A DNA stretch of 64,000 nucleotides from an uncultured Hoeflea sp. (GCF_947501405.1 NZ_CANMVK010000001.1:1884912-1948911), one strand, 5' to 3'; shown: positions 9,102 to 18,090, counted from the stretch's first letter. The notes: generated from the letters alone by a model not told the origin. Numbers and translations: made by a program.

Positions 9102-9803
9102 ATGCCGGGACGGGCGATCACGCGGGCCTTGGCGGCCCTGCCGGTGCTGGCGCTGATGGCCTGTTCCGACAGCGCCGCGCCGCCCGCCAGGGCAGAGCAA
9201 AGCTCTCAAGCCTCACCTGACATCGAGATCGGAAGCGGTTTCGATTTTTATGTGCTGGCGCTGTCCTGGTCGCCGTCCTATTGCCTGGCCGAAGGCGCTA
9301 ACGCCAATCAGCAGCAATGCGATGAAGACCGTGACCTGGGGTTTGTGGTTCATGGCCTGTGGCCGCAATTCGAAACCGGCTACCCGGAATACTGCCCAAC
9401 TCAAGAACCCGACCGCGTGCCTTCGCGGCTGGGCCGGGCCTATCTCGACATCGTGCCGTCAATGGGTCTGATCGGACATCAGTGGCGCAAACACGGCTCG
9501 TGCTCGGGGCTCAGCCAGAAACAGTATCTTGACGCGACCCGTGCGGCGCGCGGCCGTGTGAAGATGCCCGAGGCTTTCGCGCCTGATAAGCTGCCCCGCG
9601 GAATTGATGCCATGGTGGCCGAAGCGGCCTTCATCGCAGCCAATCCAGGGCTCACGCCGGCCGGCGTCGCGGTCAAATGCGAATCCGGTCTGCTGCGCGA
9701 GATTCGCATCTGCCTGACCCCGTCGCTCGATTTCCGCGATTGTCCGGAAGTTGACCGCAAGGGCTGCCGCCAGGCCGATCTGGATGTTCCCGAGCCCGAC
9801 TAG
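9102..9803 (+). CDS. RNase T2 family protein, probable lipoprotein
   Basis: Endoribonuclease fold of 233 residues. The signal ends in LMAC (Cys21), an acceptable lipobox. Both T2 active-site segments are visible: CAS I as FVVHGLWPQ with catalytic His84, and CAS II as HQWRKHGSC with His126, Lys130 and His131. In most active T2 enzymes the second residue of CAS II is Glu (HExxKHG); here it is Gln127, which may lower activity. Several cysteines are placed to form disulfides. The ATG at 9102 follows the stop of the preceding secreted protein by eight bases. A periplasmic role in degrading RNA is the usual view for bacterial members. Confidence 0.88.
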   Translation: MPGRAITRALAALPVLALMACSDSAAPPARAEQSSQASPDIEIGSGFDFYVLALSWSPSYCLAEGANANQQQCDEDRDLGFVVHGLWPQFETGYPEYCPTQEPDRVPSRLGRAYLDIVPSMGLIGHQWRKHGSCSGLSQKQYLDATRAARGRVKMPEAFAPDKLPRGIDAMVAEAAFIAANPGLTPAGVAVKCESGLLREIRICLTPSLDFRDCPEVDRKGCRQADLDVPEPD

Positions 9804-9845
9804 CCTCCTGGTGCACCAGCTACCTTTCACGAAAGACGAGATCTC

Positions 9846-10442
9846 ATGAAAATTCTCTACTCGCCCGCTTCGCCCTACTCCGCCAAGGTTCGTATGGGAG
9901 CACATTGCGCCGGGCTTTCGGCCGATGCCGTGCTGACCGACACCAATGCGGCGCCCGCGGAACTGGTCAGCAACAATCCGCTGGGCAAGATCCCGGTGCT
10001 TGTTACCGATGAAGCCGCGGCGATCTATGACAGCCGCGCGATCATGCAACATCTCGACCGGGCTGGATCAAAGCGGCTCTACCCGCGCAATGCCGCAAAG
10101 CGCACCGAAATCGAGGTGCTCGAGGCGCTATGCGACGGCGTTTGCGATTGTCTTCTGGCGATCATCTATGAGCGGAGGTTCCGGCCTGCCGAGATTGTTC
10201 ATCAGCCGTGGATCGACAAGCAGTGGGAAAAGGCCGGCCGGGCGCTCGATCATCTCGAGGCCAATCTGCCGCGCATCACCAAGGCGCCCCATGCCGGGCA
10301 TCTGGCGCTTGCGGCGCTGACCGGCTATCTGGCGCTGCGCTTTGACGGCCAATGGGAGCGCGGACGCCCCAAGCTCAAGCGCTGGAGCGCAAAATTCGCG
10401 GCAAGCTTTCCGGAGCTGGATGCGATGCGGCCCCATGCATGA
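9846..10442 (+). CDS. Glutathione S-transferase family protein
   Basis: Cytosolic GST-fold protein of 198 residues. The N-terminal thioredoxin-like domain (1-75) begins MKILYSPASPYSAKVRM, with Ser in place of a catalytic Cys, and carries the cis-Pro motif NPLGKIPVLV and the glutathione-binding Asp-Ser (YDSRAIMQHL). An all-helical domain follows. AAAGACGAGAT precedes the ATG. The stop overlaps the next start as ATGA, so diacylglycerol kinase translation is likely coupled to it. The substrate is unknown. Confidence 0.88.
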   Translation: MKILYSPASPYSAKVRMGAHCAGLSADAVLTDTNAAPAELVSNNPLGKIPVLVTDEAAAIYDSRAIMQHLDRAGSKRLYPRNAAKRTEIEVLEALCDGVCDCLLAIIYERRFRPAEIVHQPWIDKQWEKAGRALDHLEANLPRITKAPHAGHLALAALTGYLALRFDGQWERGRPKLKRWSAKFAASFPELDAMRPHA

Positions 10443-10825
10443 GTGAAAGGCCCGGCAAACATGCCGGTCTGGCGCATGTGATTGCGGCAACGCGCTACTC
10501 GCTGGCCGGGGCGCGGCGATTGTGGCGGGAAGCCGCGTTTCGACACGAACTGCTGGCGTTTGGTCTCATCGTCGGATTGTTTGCCTTCAGCGCCGTGCCG
10601 TTATGGGCCTATCTCGGGGCCATTTTGCTGATGCTTGTCACCGTTGCCGTCGAGGCGGTCAACACCGCGATCGAGGAAGTGACAGATCATTCCTCGCCGG
10701 ACTATTCCGACATGGCGAAACACGCCAAGGATCTGGGCTCGTTCGCAGTATCCTGCCTGTTGCTCGCCAACGGGCTGTGGGCTGTCTGGGTGCTGGCGCT
10801 CGCCTGGAACCTCGTGACGCTTTAA
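10439..10825 (+). CDS. dgkA: Diacylglycerol kinase (small membrane type)
   Basis: Integral inner-membrane enzyme that phosphorylates diacylglycerol to phosphatidic acid, recycling lipid left by osmoregulated glucan or LPS modification. The 128-residue protein shows the family core: RHELLAFG, then the active-site stretch VAVEAVNTAIEEVTD (Glu and Asn residues that bind Mg-ATP), then KDLGSFAVSCLLL. Three membrane helices are evident. The start overlaps the GST stop by four bases (ATGA). A bidirectional terminator follows at 10870. Confidence 0.93.
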   Translation: MSERPGKHAGLAHVIAATRYSLAGARRLWREAAFRHELLAFGLIVGLFAFSAVPLWAYLGAILLMLVTVAVEAVNTAIEEVTDHSSPDYSDMAKHAKDLGSFAVSCLLLANGLWAVWVLALAWNLVTL

Positions 10826-10869
10826 GATCAAGCCGGGGTGCAACCGGACCAAATCGCTGAAACGAAAAA

Positions 10870-10893
10870 GCCCGGACAGTCGCCTGTCCGGGC
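10870..10893. terminator. Bidirectional intrinsic terminator
   Basis: A perfect 10-bp stem (GCCCGGACAG / CTGTCCGGGC) with loop TCGC is preceded by AAAAA and followed by CTTTG. It lies between convergent dgkA and the outer-membrane barrel gene, so the A run on one side and T-rich side on the other suit termination in both directions. Confidence 0.8.
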
Positions 10894-10919
10894 CTTTGTA
10901 GTCTGTCTGAGCGGCTGGA

Positions 10920-11558
10920 TCAGAACTTCACGCCGATACCGAGACGGACCGAATGGTCGTCAAAGCCCGACGAGATGGTGGCGCCGCCGATACCGAAGTC
11001 TTCCGACTGGTAGTCGGTGTAGCGGTACTCAAGACGGGTGGTGATGTTTTCCGTCACGAAGGCTTCCGCGCCTGCGCCGACGGTCCAGCCGAAATGGGTG
11101 TTGCTGTCAGAACCGGCGCCGGTGGTGACTTCAGCCTGAGTGGCGGCAACACCGCCTGTGGCATAGAGCAGGAACGGATTGATGTCGTAACCCATGCGGG
11201 CACGCAACGAGCCGTTCAAACCCTGCTCGGCGGTTACGCCACCGACGTTGACATCCGCGCCGGAGAAGCCGACATCGGCTTCAACACCATAGACGATGCG
11301 GTCGGACTGCCAGTTGTAGCCGCCATAGACGCCACCGCCGAAGCCATCGGCATTGTCAGCCGGCAAGGCGCTGAACTCGCCCCATTTGTACTCGGCGTAG
11401 CCACCGACATATCCGCCGGTCCAGGTGTAGGTCTGAGGCAGCACTTCTGCGACCGGAGGTACGGGCGGCTGTTCCATGATAGCGTCCGCGGCCAGCACGG
11501 GTGCGGCAAGCGGCACGGAGAGGGCTGCGGCCAGCAGTGCCAGTTTACGAATACGCAT
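10920..11558 (-). CDS. Outer-membrane beta-barrel porin-like protein (Omp25/Omp31 type)
   Basis: The 212-residue protein has a Sec signal (MRIRKLALLAAALSVPLAAPVLA) and an eight-strand barrel pattern: GGYVGGYAEYKWG, GGGVYGGYNWQ, TTRLEYRYTDY, and the C-terminal strand DDHSVRLGIGVKF, which ends in the Phe recognised by the Bam machinery. This is the small porin/opacity family abundant in Rhizobiales. It contributes to outer-membrane integrity; a transport role is not shown. AAGGAG lies just upstream of the ATG. It is monocistronic, with a terminator directly downstream. Confidence 0.9.
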   Translation of the reverse strand: MRIRKLALLAAALSVPLAAPVLAADAIMEQPPVPPVAEVLPQTYTWTGGYVGGYAEYKWGEFSALPADNADGFGGGVYGGYNWQSDRIVYGVEADVGFSGADVNVGGVTAEQGLNGSLRARMGYDINPFLLYATGGVAATQAEVTTGAGSDSNTHFGWTVGAGAEAFVTENITTRLEYRYTDYQSEDFGIGGATISSGFDDHSVRLGIGVKF

Positions 11559-11835
11559 GTTAATCTCCTTGTTCGATCAGGGTCCGCACCGGGCTTGGGA
11601 CCGCGGGCGGCCGGACCATGTGATTTCGCGCCTCCCAACACCAGCGAAGATGGAGAGGGATTGCGGCGGCGGCGAAGCGGAATTGTGAAAACACAGCGGC
11701 AGAAAAACGGCAGTGCCCGGTGTTGCCTTCCTGCAACATTCTCCGCAGCAGGAATTGCCCCTTCCATTGCGTAGCGGCTGCCGCCGCCTATATGAGATGA
11801 GGTCCCATCCATTTCACGAGCGTTGATTCCCCGGC

Positions 11836-12777
11836 ATGCTGAGTATCTTGACCCTGATCGCGGGCCTCGTCGTCCTTGTGTTTGCAGGTGACTATCTGGT
11901 TCGTGGAGCGGTTGCGCTTGCCGAAAAACTATCCATTGACCCCCTGATTATCGGACTGACGATCGTGGCCTTCGGCACCTCCGCGCCGGAACTGTTCGTT
12001 TCGTTGCAAGCCGCGTTCGACGGCGTTTCGGGGATCGCGATCGGCAATGTGGTTGGATCCAACATCGCCAATGTCTTGCTGGTGCTGGGTGCGCCGGCGC
12101 TGCTGATGACGATTAACTGCCGCGAGAACGGCATCGGCAAATCGCTGGCGGTGATGATTTTCATGACGCTGGCACTGATGGCCATGATGGCGCTTGGCGA
12201 TGGGCTGAGCCGTCTTGATGGCGCGCTGTTGCTGGCCATGATCGGGCTTTACCTGGCCTGGCAGATCAAGGCGGCGCGCAGCTGCGGTCAGGACGACATC
12301 CCCGATTATCACGAGGAAGTGGCCGATCTTCCCCAGGAAACCTGGAAGACCGCGGTCTTTATCGTGGGCGGACTGATCGGCCTGCCGATCGGCGCCTGGC
12401 TGACGGTTGAGGGCGCGTCCCACCTCGCGCGGATGCTCGGCGCCACCGAGACCATGATCGGGCTTACCATCGTGGCGATCGGCACGTCGCTACCCGAACT
12501 GGTCACCTCGGTGATGGCGGCGTGGCGCAAATCCGGCGCGGTGGCGATCGGAAACGTCGTCGGATCCAATGTATTCAACATCGGTCTGATCCTGGGTGCT
12601 ACGGCGACCGTGCTGCCGCTCGAGGTCGACACGCGTATCGTGAGGATCGACATCTGGGTGATGCTCGCGGCCAGCCTTTTGATCGTGGCGCTGGCGCATT
12701 GGAACGTGCCGATCAAAAAGCTTGGCGGCGCGGCTATGCTCGCGGCTTTTGCAGCCTATATCCTTTCGGTGTTCTAA
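11836..12777 (+). CDS. Calcium/sodium antiporter (YrbG/CaxA family)
   Basis: Inner-membrane cation exchanger of 313 residues with the duplicated alpha-repeat of the Ca2+:cation antiporter superfamily. The first repeat shows IVAFGTSAPELFVSLQ then AIGNVVGSNIANVL; the second shows IVAIGTSLPELVTSVM then AIGNVVGSNVFNIGL. The acidic residue in each GTSxPEL is the ion ligand. About ten membrane helices fill the whole length. The intergenic region upstream (11559-11835, shared with the divergent porin gene) holds no gene. Confidence 0.92.
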   Translation: MLSILTLIAGLVVLVFAGDYLVRGAVALAEKLSIDPLIIGLTIVAFGTSAPELFVSLQAAFDGVSGIAIGNVVGSNIANVLLVLGAPALLMTINCRENGIGKSLAVMIFMTLALMAMMALGDGLSRLDGALLLAMIGLYLAWQIKAARSCGQDDIPDYHEEVADLPQETWKTAVFIVGGLIGLPIGAWLTVEGASHLARMLGATETMIGLTIVAIGTSLPELVTSVMAAWRKSGAVAIGNVVGSNVFNIGLILGATATVLPLEVDTRIVRIDIWVMLAASLLIVALAHWNVPIKKLGGAAMLAAFAAYILSVF

Positions 12778-12816
12778 CTGTCGCGGCACAATCGCGGCCA
12801 GCAAGCTGGATTGCCG

Positions 12817-13581
12817 ATGAGTTCCACATCTCCGACTGTTCTAGTGACCGGCGCCAGCCGCCGGATCGGTAAGGCGATTGCCCAGGATCTGGCGACCCAT
12901 GGCTATGCGGTGGCAGTTCACGCCCATTCCCACGGCGAAGAAGCGCAGGCGCTGGCAATTGAGATCCGCGAGGCCGGCGGGGTGGCCGAAGCTTTCATCG
13001 CCGATCTGACCCGGGCCGGCGCGGTTCGCAAACTGCATGCGGATGTGACGGCGCGGCTTGGCTGGCCGGAGCTGATTGTCAACAACGCCTCCGCCTTTCA
13101 GGATGACGATGTTCGCAGTTTTGACGAAGATCTGTTCGATCTGCACTTTGCGCTGCACGTCAAAGCACCGGCGCTGCTGGCCGAGGCCATGGCAAACAGC
13201 CTTCCGGGCGGCCGCGAGGGATTGATTGTCAACATCATCGACCAGCGGGTGTGGCGGCTGACACCGCGGTTTTTTTCCTACACGCTATCCAAATCGGCGT
13301 TGTGGACCGCGACGCAAACCATGGCGCAGGCGCTGGCGCCGCATATCCGCGTCAACGCCATCGGCCCCGGCCCGACGCTTGCCAATCAGCGCCAGCGGAA
13401 CGCGGATTTCGAAAGACAGGTCGCCGCCGTGCCGCTCGAGCGCGGACCGCAACTCGCCGAATTCGGCGCCACCATCCGCTATCTGCACGAGGCGCGCTCG
13501 GTGACCGGACAGATGATCGCGCTGGATGGCGGCCAGCATCTGGCGTGGAAAACGCCGGATGTCACCGAGGCCGGTGAGTAG
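12817..13581 (+). CDS. SDR oxidoreductase, pteridine reductase-like
   Basis: NAD(P)-dependent short-chain dehydrogenase of about 254 residues. It has TGASRRIGKAIA (cofactor Gly motif with the double Arg typical of NADPH-dependent pteridine reductases), NNAS at the position of the usual NNAG, and the catalytic YTLSK. The C-terminal DGGQHLAW also fits the FolM/PTR1 branch. A likely role is reduction of dihydropterins such as dihydromonapterin or dihydrofolate. ATG 12817 is preferred over an in-frame TTG six bases earlier. It sits just upstream of uvrC, a common rhizobial arrangement. Confidence 0.85.
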   Translation: MSSTSPTVLVTGASRRIGKAIAQDLATHGYAVAVHAHSHGEEAQALAIEIREAGGVAEAFIADLTRAGAVRKLHADVTARLGWPELIVNNASAFQDDDVRSFDEDLFDLHFALHVKAPALLAEAMANSLPGGREGLIVNIIDQRVWRLTPRFFSYTLSKSALWTATQTMAQALAPHIRVNAIGPGPTLANQRQRNADFERQVAAVPLERGPQLAEFGATIRYLHEARSVTGQMIALDGGQHLAWKTPDVTEAGE

Positions 13582-13675
13582 ACGCGCCACTTTATGGCAG
13601 CAATGGCGACCGGCCCGCTCGAGCTGCCCGTTCTCCCCTTGCCCGCACCGGCCGGGAAGTTGATAAGATCACCAG

Positions 13676-15778
13676 ATGACTCGCCCTTCTCACCCTAAAG
13701 CTCCCAAACCATCCGGCGCGGCCGCGCCGTCCGATGGCGGGGTGATGTATGAGGAAACCGACAGCGACGAGGATGAGCAGATCGAGGCTGAAGCCCCGCC
13801 ATCCGCATCGCCCATCGATGTATCCGGCATTGAATGGAACGAAAGCCCCGTCACCACTCCGGGCCTCAAGGGCGCGAAGGTGATCCAGGCCTTCGTCAAG
13901 CATCTGCCCAATCAGCCCGGCGTCTACCGGATGACCAATGAGGCGGGCGACGTGCTTTATGTCGGCAAGGCGCGGAGCCTCAAAAAACGGGTGACCAATT
14001 ACGCGCAGGGCCGCGGCCATTCCAACCGGATCAACCGGATGATCGCGCAGACGGCGAATATGGAATTCGTCACCACCCGCACCGAAACCGAAGCGCTGCT
14101 GCTCGAGGCCAATCTGATCAAGCGGCTGAAACCGCGCTTCAACGTGCTGATGCGCGACGACAAGTCATTTCCCTATATTCTGGTAACCGGCGACCACGAG
14201 GCGCCGGCAATCTTCAAGCACCGCGGCGCGCGCAACCGCAAGGGTTCCTATTTCGGCCCGTTTGCCTCCGCCGGCGCGGTTGGCCGGACGATCAACGCGC
14301 TGCAGCGGGCGTTCCTGCTGCGCACCTGCACCGACAGCGTCTATGAAAGCCGCACCCGGCCTTGCCTGCTCTACCAGATCAAGCGCTGCGCGGGCCCCTG
14401 CACCGGCGAGATCGACACCGAAGGCTATCAGCGGCTGGTGGACGAGGCTCAGGCTTTTCTTTCCGGCCGCAGTCAGGCGGTCAAGGCGCAACTGTCGAAC
14501 GCCATGCAGACAGCGTCAGAGGATCTCGATTTCGAACGCGCGGCAGTCTATCGCGACCGCCTGTCAGCGCTGAGCCATGTGCAAAGCCACCAGGGCATCA
14601 ATCCCCATACCGTGGAAGAGGCCGATGTGTTTGCCATCCACCATGATGCCGGGATGGCCTGCATTCAGGTGTTTTTCTTCCGCACCGGGCAGAACTGGGG
14701 CAACCGCGCCTATTTCCCGAAGGCCGATCCGGCGCTGTCACCGGGCGAGATCCTGGGCGCCTTTATCGGGCAATTCTATGACGACAAACCGGCGCCGCGG
14801 ATGATCCTGGTGTCGGATGATTTCGAGGACCGCAGCCTGCTCGCCGAAGCACTGGGCGTGCGCATGGACCGCAAGGTGGCGATCAGCCGGCCGCAGCGCG
14901 GCGAAAAACGCGAACTGGTCGATCAGGTGCTTACCAATGCCCGTGAGGCCCATGGCCGGCATCTGGCCGAGACCGCGAGCCAGGCGCGGTTGTTGGAAGG
15001 ATTGGCCGAAACCTTCGGCCTTGAACGGCCGCCGCGGCGCATCGAGGTTTACGACAATTCCCACATCATGGGCACCAATGCGGTGGGCGGGATGATTGTC
15101 GCCGGGCCGGAAGGCTTTGTGAAAAACCAGTACCGCAAGTTCAACATCAAATCGACCGACATCACCCCGGGCGACGATTTCGGCATGATGCGCGAGGTGA
15201 TGCAGCGCCGGTTTTCCCGGCTGATCAAGGAACATGGCGACGAAAGTCCTTCGGATCCAACGCCGGAAGCAGTTGGCGATGGCGAAGACATGCCGGAGAC
15301 CGGCCCGCAGCCAATGCCAGCCTGGCCGGATCTGGTGCTGATCGACGGCGGCAAGGGGCAGATGAGCGCGGTGCGCGCGATGCTCGACGAGCTAGGGATC
15401 GCCGACAAGATCACCGCCATCGGGGTGGCCAAGGGCATGGACCGCGAGGCCGGCCGCGAACGCTTTTTCATGCAGGGCAAGCCGGATTTCACACTGCCGC
15501 CGCGCGATCCGGTGCTTTACTTCGTACAGCGGCTGCGTGACGAGGCGCACCGCTTCGCCATCGGATCGCACCGCGCCCGGCGCAAGAAAGAGATGGTGAC
15601 CAATCCGCTCGACGAGATCGGCGGCATCGGGCCGAGCCGCAAACGTGCGCTGCTGCATCATTTCGGCACCGCCAAGGCGGTCTCGCGGGCCGGCGTCGAT
15701 GATCTGGTCAAGGTCGAGGGCATCTCGCGAACCGTGGCGGAGCTGATCTACAATCACTTCCACGAGGACAAGCGCTGA
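13676..15778 (+). CDS. uvrC: Excinuclease ABC subunit C
   Basis: Nuclease subunit of UvrABC nucleotide excision repair; makes both incisions around a lesion. In the 700-residue protein an acidic, probably disordered extension (about 1-65, with [15 protein letters not shown]) precedes the GIY-YIG nuclease (PGVYRM ... VLYVGKA). Then come four Cys near [16 protein letters not shown], the UVR helical hairpin ([14 protein letters not shown]), the RNase H-like nuclease with DNSH ([14 protein letters not shown]), and C-terminal helix-hairpin-helix repeats ([16 protein letters not shown]). A low-complexity acidic insert ([20 protein letters not shown]) lies inside the second nuclease domain. It is followed by two small genes of unknown function. 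Confidence 0.95.
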   Translation: MTRPSHPKAPKPSGAAAPSDGGVMYEETDSDEDEQIEAEAPPSASPIDVSGIEWNESPVTTPGLKGAKVIQAFVKHLPNQPGVYRMTNEAGDVLYVGKARSLKKRVTNYAQGRGHSNRINRMIAQTANMEFVTTRTETEALLLEANLIKRLKPRFNVLMRDDKSFPYILVTGDHEAPAIFKHRGARNRKGSYFGPFASAGAVGRTINALQRAFLLRTCTDSVYESRTRPCLLYQIKRCAGPCTGEIDTEGYQRLVDEAQAFLSGRSQAVKAQLSNAMQTASEDLDFERAAVYRDRLSALSHVQSHQGINPHTVEEADVFAIHHDAGMACIQVFFFRTGQNWGNRAYFPKADPALSPGEILGAFIGQFYDDKPAPRMILVSDDFEDRSLLAEALGVRMDRKVAISRPQRGEKRELVDQVLTNAREAHGRHLAETASQARLLEGLAETFGLERPPRRIEVYDNSHIMGTNAVGGMIVAGPEGFVKNQYRKFNIKSTDITPGDDFGMMREVMQRRFSRLIKEHGDESPSDPTPEAVGDGEDMPETGPQPMPAWPDLVLIDGGKGQMSAVRAMLDELGIADKITAIGVAKGMDREAGRERFFMQGKPDFTLPPRDPVLYFVQRLRDEAHRFAIGSHRARRKKEMVTNPLDEIGGIGPSRKRALLHHFGTAKAVSRAGVDDLVKVEGISRTVAELIYNHFHEDKR

Positions 15779-15844
15779 GAGCCGAAAGATCCCTGGAACC
15801 GCGGCGAAACCTTCTGCACCTTATAGGTGTTATTTTCAAGAAAT

Positions 15845-15872
15845 TTGACTAAAAGTTGTATTTTGCTACTAT
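15845..15872 (+). promoter_or_regulatory. Putative sigma70-type promoter
   Basis: TTGACT and TACTAT are separated by 16 bases within an unusually AT-rich stretch after uvrC. The position, about 65 bases before the 63-residue ORF, suggests that this gene and possibly the next have their own promoter. Confidence 0.4.
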
Positions 15873-15935
15873 ATCCGGGCAACATATGTGCGTCCGTCGC
15901 CTTTGGGCGGGCGCCGGGCCCGGGAGGACGAGACA

Positions 15936-16127
15936 ATGGCCGAGGAATTCAAGGTCTTTATCGAACAGGACATCTCTCCGGAGGTGCGTGAGGAAATCGA
16001 AACAGCGATCCGCGCGGCGGTGCTGACTTCGGTGGCGAAGCTCGATTTTTCCAAGGAGATGTCGGTTGCCCCGATCAAGGGCATCGGCGGCGGACTGGCC
16101 GGCATCTATCTGCGCGCGCCGCGCTAG
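15936..16127 (+). CDS. 63-residue conserved-looking protein, unknown function
   Basis: A small acidic-helical protein whose start is supported by GGGAGGA eight bases upstream of ATG. The first half is a charged helix (SPEVREEIETAIRAAVLTSVAKLD); the second half has a Gly-rich turn (IKGIGGGLAGIYLRAPR). No signal peptide or membrane segment is present. I do not recognise the family. The next gene begins four bases after its stop, so the pair is probably co-translated. Confidence 0.7.
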   Translation: MAEEFKVFIEQDISPEVREEIETAIRAAVLTSVAKLDFSKEMSVAPIKGIGGGLAGIYLRAPR

Positions 16128-16131
16128 CCAC

Positions 16132-16554
16132 ATGGGCAAGCGCGCGGATGCAGACAGCGCGGCTGCCTGTCCCAGTGCCGCCTGCGAGCCGGGAAGCCGC
16201 CTGCACGGCCTTTTCGGACCGGACGGGCGGCTGATGAGGCTTTCGCCGCCACTTGAGATTGATCAATCCTTTGTCGAAGCGGCGCGGCAGGGCCGCTCGC
16301 CGACCAAACGGTTCCGGTTCACCAGCGAGTGCGTCGAAGGCCGCTGCGGCCAATGGCGGGACGGTAAATGCGGCGTGGCAATCAAGGCACGCGAGCAGCT
16401 TGCGGGTCACGCGGGAGCCGAAGCGCACGTCCGGCCCGGCGGTAGATCATCTGCCCTCCCGGCTTGCGCGATTCGCTCCACCTGCCGCTGGTTCGCTCAG
16501 GAAGGCGGCGATATCTGTGCTGCGTGCAGTTTCGTGGTCACGGATCAAAGCTGA
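16132..16554 (+). CDS. 140-residue nine-cysteine protein, possible Fe-S or zinc protein
   Basis: I do not recognise a named family. The product has cysteines at 13, 18, 67, 72, 80, 112, 118, 129 and 132. The last seven fall in two groups, C-x4-C-x7-C (ECVEGRCGQWRDGKC) and C-x5-C-x10-C-x2-C (CAIRSTCRWF ... DICAAC), which look like ligand sets for an Fe-S cluster or zinc. No signal or membrane helix is seen, so a reduced cytoplasmic environment is expected. The middle carries a short basic patch (RSPTKRFRF). The ATG lies four bases after the preceding stop. Function is unknown. Confidence 0.72.
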   Translation: MGKRADADSAAACPSAACEPGSRLHGLFGPDGRLMRLSPPLEIDQSFVEAARQGRSPTKRFRFTSECVEGRCGQWRDGKCGVAIKAREQLAGHAGAEAHVRPGGRSSALPACAIRSTCRWFAQEGGDICAACSFVVTDQS

Positions 16555-16728
16555 CCGGCAAAACACCACGCGCGCCGCGCCGGATTGCCGCAGACGCGTC
16601 TTCGCCACGCGAAAATGCGACCACCGGCCGGGATTATCTCTGACAGACACACACTAAGCCCATTCCGGCGGTTGACCTTTGGGGGCGCTCCCGCGCATCT
16701 TGCGGAAAATCCTCAAACGGGGCGCTCC

Positions 16729-17313
16729 ATGGCTTCGCCAGCAATGAACATTCCCAACATGCTCACCTATGGGCGAATTCTGGCCGTGCCGTTGATTGTG
16801 TTGTGCTTTTTCGTCGAAGGCCGGCTGCATGGCTCGGACTTTGCCCGCTGGACGGCGCTCGGCATCTTCATCGTTGCATCGCTCACCGATTTTCTCGACG
16901 GCTATCTCGCCCGCATCTGGGACCAGACCTCGAATATCGGCCGAATGCTCGACCCGATCGCCGACAAGCTGCTGGTCGCCTCCGTGCTTTTGCTGATCGC
17001 CGCCGACGGCACCATTGCCGGCTGGTCGATCTGGGCGGCGATCATCATCTTATGCCGCGAGATCCTGGTCTCGGGGCTGCGCGAATATCTGGCGGCGCTG
17101 AAAGTGTCGGTACCGGTTACCTGGATCGCCAAATGGAAAACCGCGCTGCAGATGATCGCGCTGGGATTTTTGCTGGCCGGCCCCGCCGGTGACAAGGTTT
17201 TGCCTTACAATACCGAGATCGGCATCGGTCTGTTGTGGATCTCGGCGGTCATTACGATTTACACCGGCTATGACTATTTCCGCGCCGGTTTGCGGCATGT
17301 GGTGGATGAATGA
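16729..17313 (+). CDS. pgsA: CDP-diacylglycerol-glycerol-3-phosphate 3-phosphatidyltransferase
   Basis: Inner-membrane enzyme making phosphatidylglycerol phosphate from CDP-diacylglycerol and glycerol 3-phosphate, the committed step to phosphatidylglycerol and cardiolipin. In 194 residues it shows the CDP-alcohol phosphotransferase motif DFLDGYLAR ... GRMLDPIADKL with all Asp metal ligands, and several membrane helices. The N-terminus MASPAMNIPNMLTYGRI matches the family, so ATG 16729 was chosen over an earlier in-frame ATG. Its stop overlaps the moaD start as ATGA. Confidence 0.94.
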   Translation: MASPAMNIPNMLTYGRILAVPLIVLCFFVEGRLHGSDFARWTALGIFIVASLTDFLDGYLARIWDQTSNIGRMLDPIADKLLVASVLLLIAADGTIAGWSIWAAIIILCREILVSGLREYLAALKVSVPVTWIAKWKTALQMIALGFLLAGPAGDKVLPYNTEIGIGLLWISAVITIYTGYDYFRAGLRHVVDE

Positions 17314-17567
17314 GCGTGAAACTTGTCTATTTCGCCTGGGTGCGCGAGCGCATCGGCAAAGGCTCCGAAGAGATCGACCTGCCCGAGGGCGTGACGACAG
17401 TGGGCGAACTGATTGCCCACCTGTCGACGCTGGGCGAAGAATATGAGGCGGCCTTCGCTGTTCCCCAGGTGATCCGGGCGGCCATCGACGAGGAACATGC
17501 CGACCATGACGAAGCCATCGGCGCCGCGCGCGAGATCGCGCTGTTTCCGCCGATGACGGGCGGCTGA
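17310..17567 (+). CDS. moaD: Molybdopterin synthase sulfur-carrier subunit
   Basis: Ubiquitin-fold small subunit that carries a C-terminal thiocarboxylate for dithiolene formation in molybdenum cofactor synthesis. It has 85 residues with the expected end PPMTGG, whose final Gly-Gly is the sulfur-bearing tail. It overlaps pgsA by four bases and is followed after one base by moaE, so the three genes are one transcript. A local customer is the molybdopterin oxidoreductase at 4.1-6.2 kb. Confidence 0.94.
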   Translation: MSVKLVYFAWVRERIGKGSEEIDLPEGVTTVGELIAHLSTLGEEYEAAFAVPQVIRAAIDEEHADHDEAIGAAREIALFPPMTGG

Positions 17568-17568
17568 G

Positions 17569-18090
17569 ATGACGGCGCCGCATCGCCCGACCGGCGAGGC
17601 TTCCGCGCATCCCGCGGCATCGGTTACAGTTCGCATTCAGGCCGAAGACTTTGACATTGCCCATGAGACCGGATTGCTCACGCAAGGCCGGGCGGATGTT
17701 GGCGCAGTCGCAAGCTTCACCGGCCTGTGCCGCGATGAGGGCGGGAGGCTTTCAAGCCTGGAGCTCGAGCATTATCCCGGCATGGCCGAACGCGCCATTC
17801 GTGTGATCGCCGACCAGGCCGTCTCGCGGTTCGGGCTGACGGGCATCGTCGCAATTCACCGCTACGGCAAGATCGCGCCCGGTGCCAACATCGTTTTCGT
17901 GGCGGCTGCCGCACCGCATCGCCAGGCCGCGTTCGACGGGGCGGCGTTTCTGATGGATTTTTTAAAGACCGATGCGCCGTTCTGGAAGAAGGAGCACCTC
18001 AAGGAGGGCGGCTCGGGCGAATGGGTCTCGGCCAAGGACGCCGATGACGCAGCCAAGGCGCGCTGGGACGAAACGATCAAGCCGCAATGA
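17569..18090 (+). CDS. moaE: Molybdopterin synthase catalytic subunit
   Basis: Large subunit that converts cyclic pyranopterin monophosphate to molybdopterin with MoaD thiocarboxylate. The 173-residue protein has FTGLCRDEG, LELEHYPGMAE, the HRYG(K)I segment (IHRYGKIAPG) and PFWKKE, whose Lys pair lies in the active site where the MoaD tail enters. An N-terminal extension of about 18 residues precedes the domain. Start ATG immediately follows the moaD stop. Confidence 0.94.
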   Translation: MTAPHRPTGEASAHPAASVTVRIQAEDFDIAHETGLLTQGRADVGAVASFTGLCRDEGGRLSSLELEHYPGMAERAIRVIADQAVSRFGLTGIVAIHRYGKIAPGANIVFVAAAAPHRQAAFDGAAFLMDFLKTDAPFWKKEHLKEGGSGEWVSAKDADDAAKARWDETIKPQ

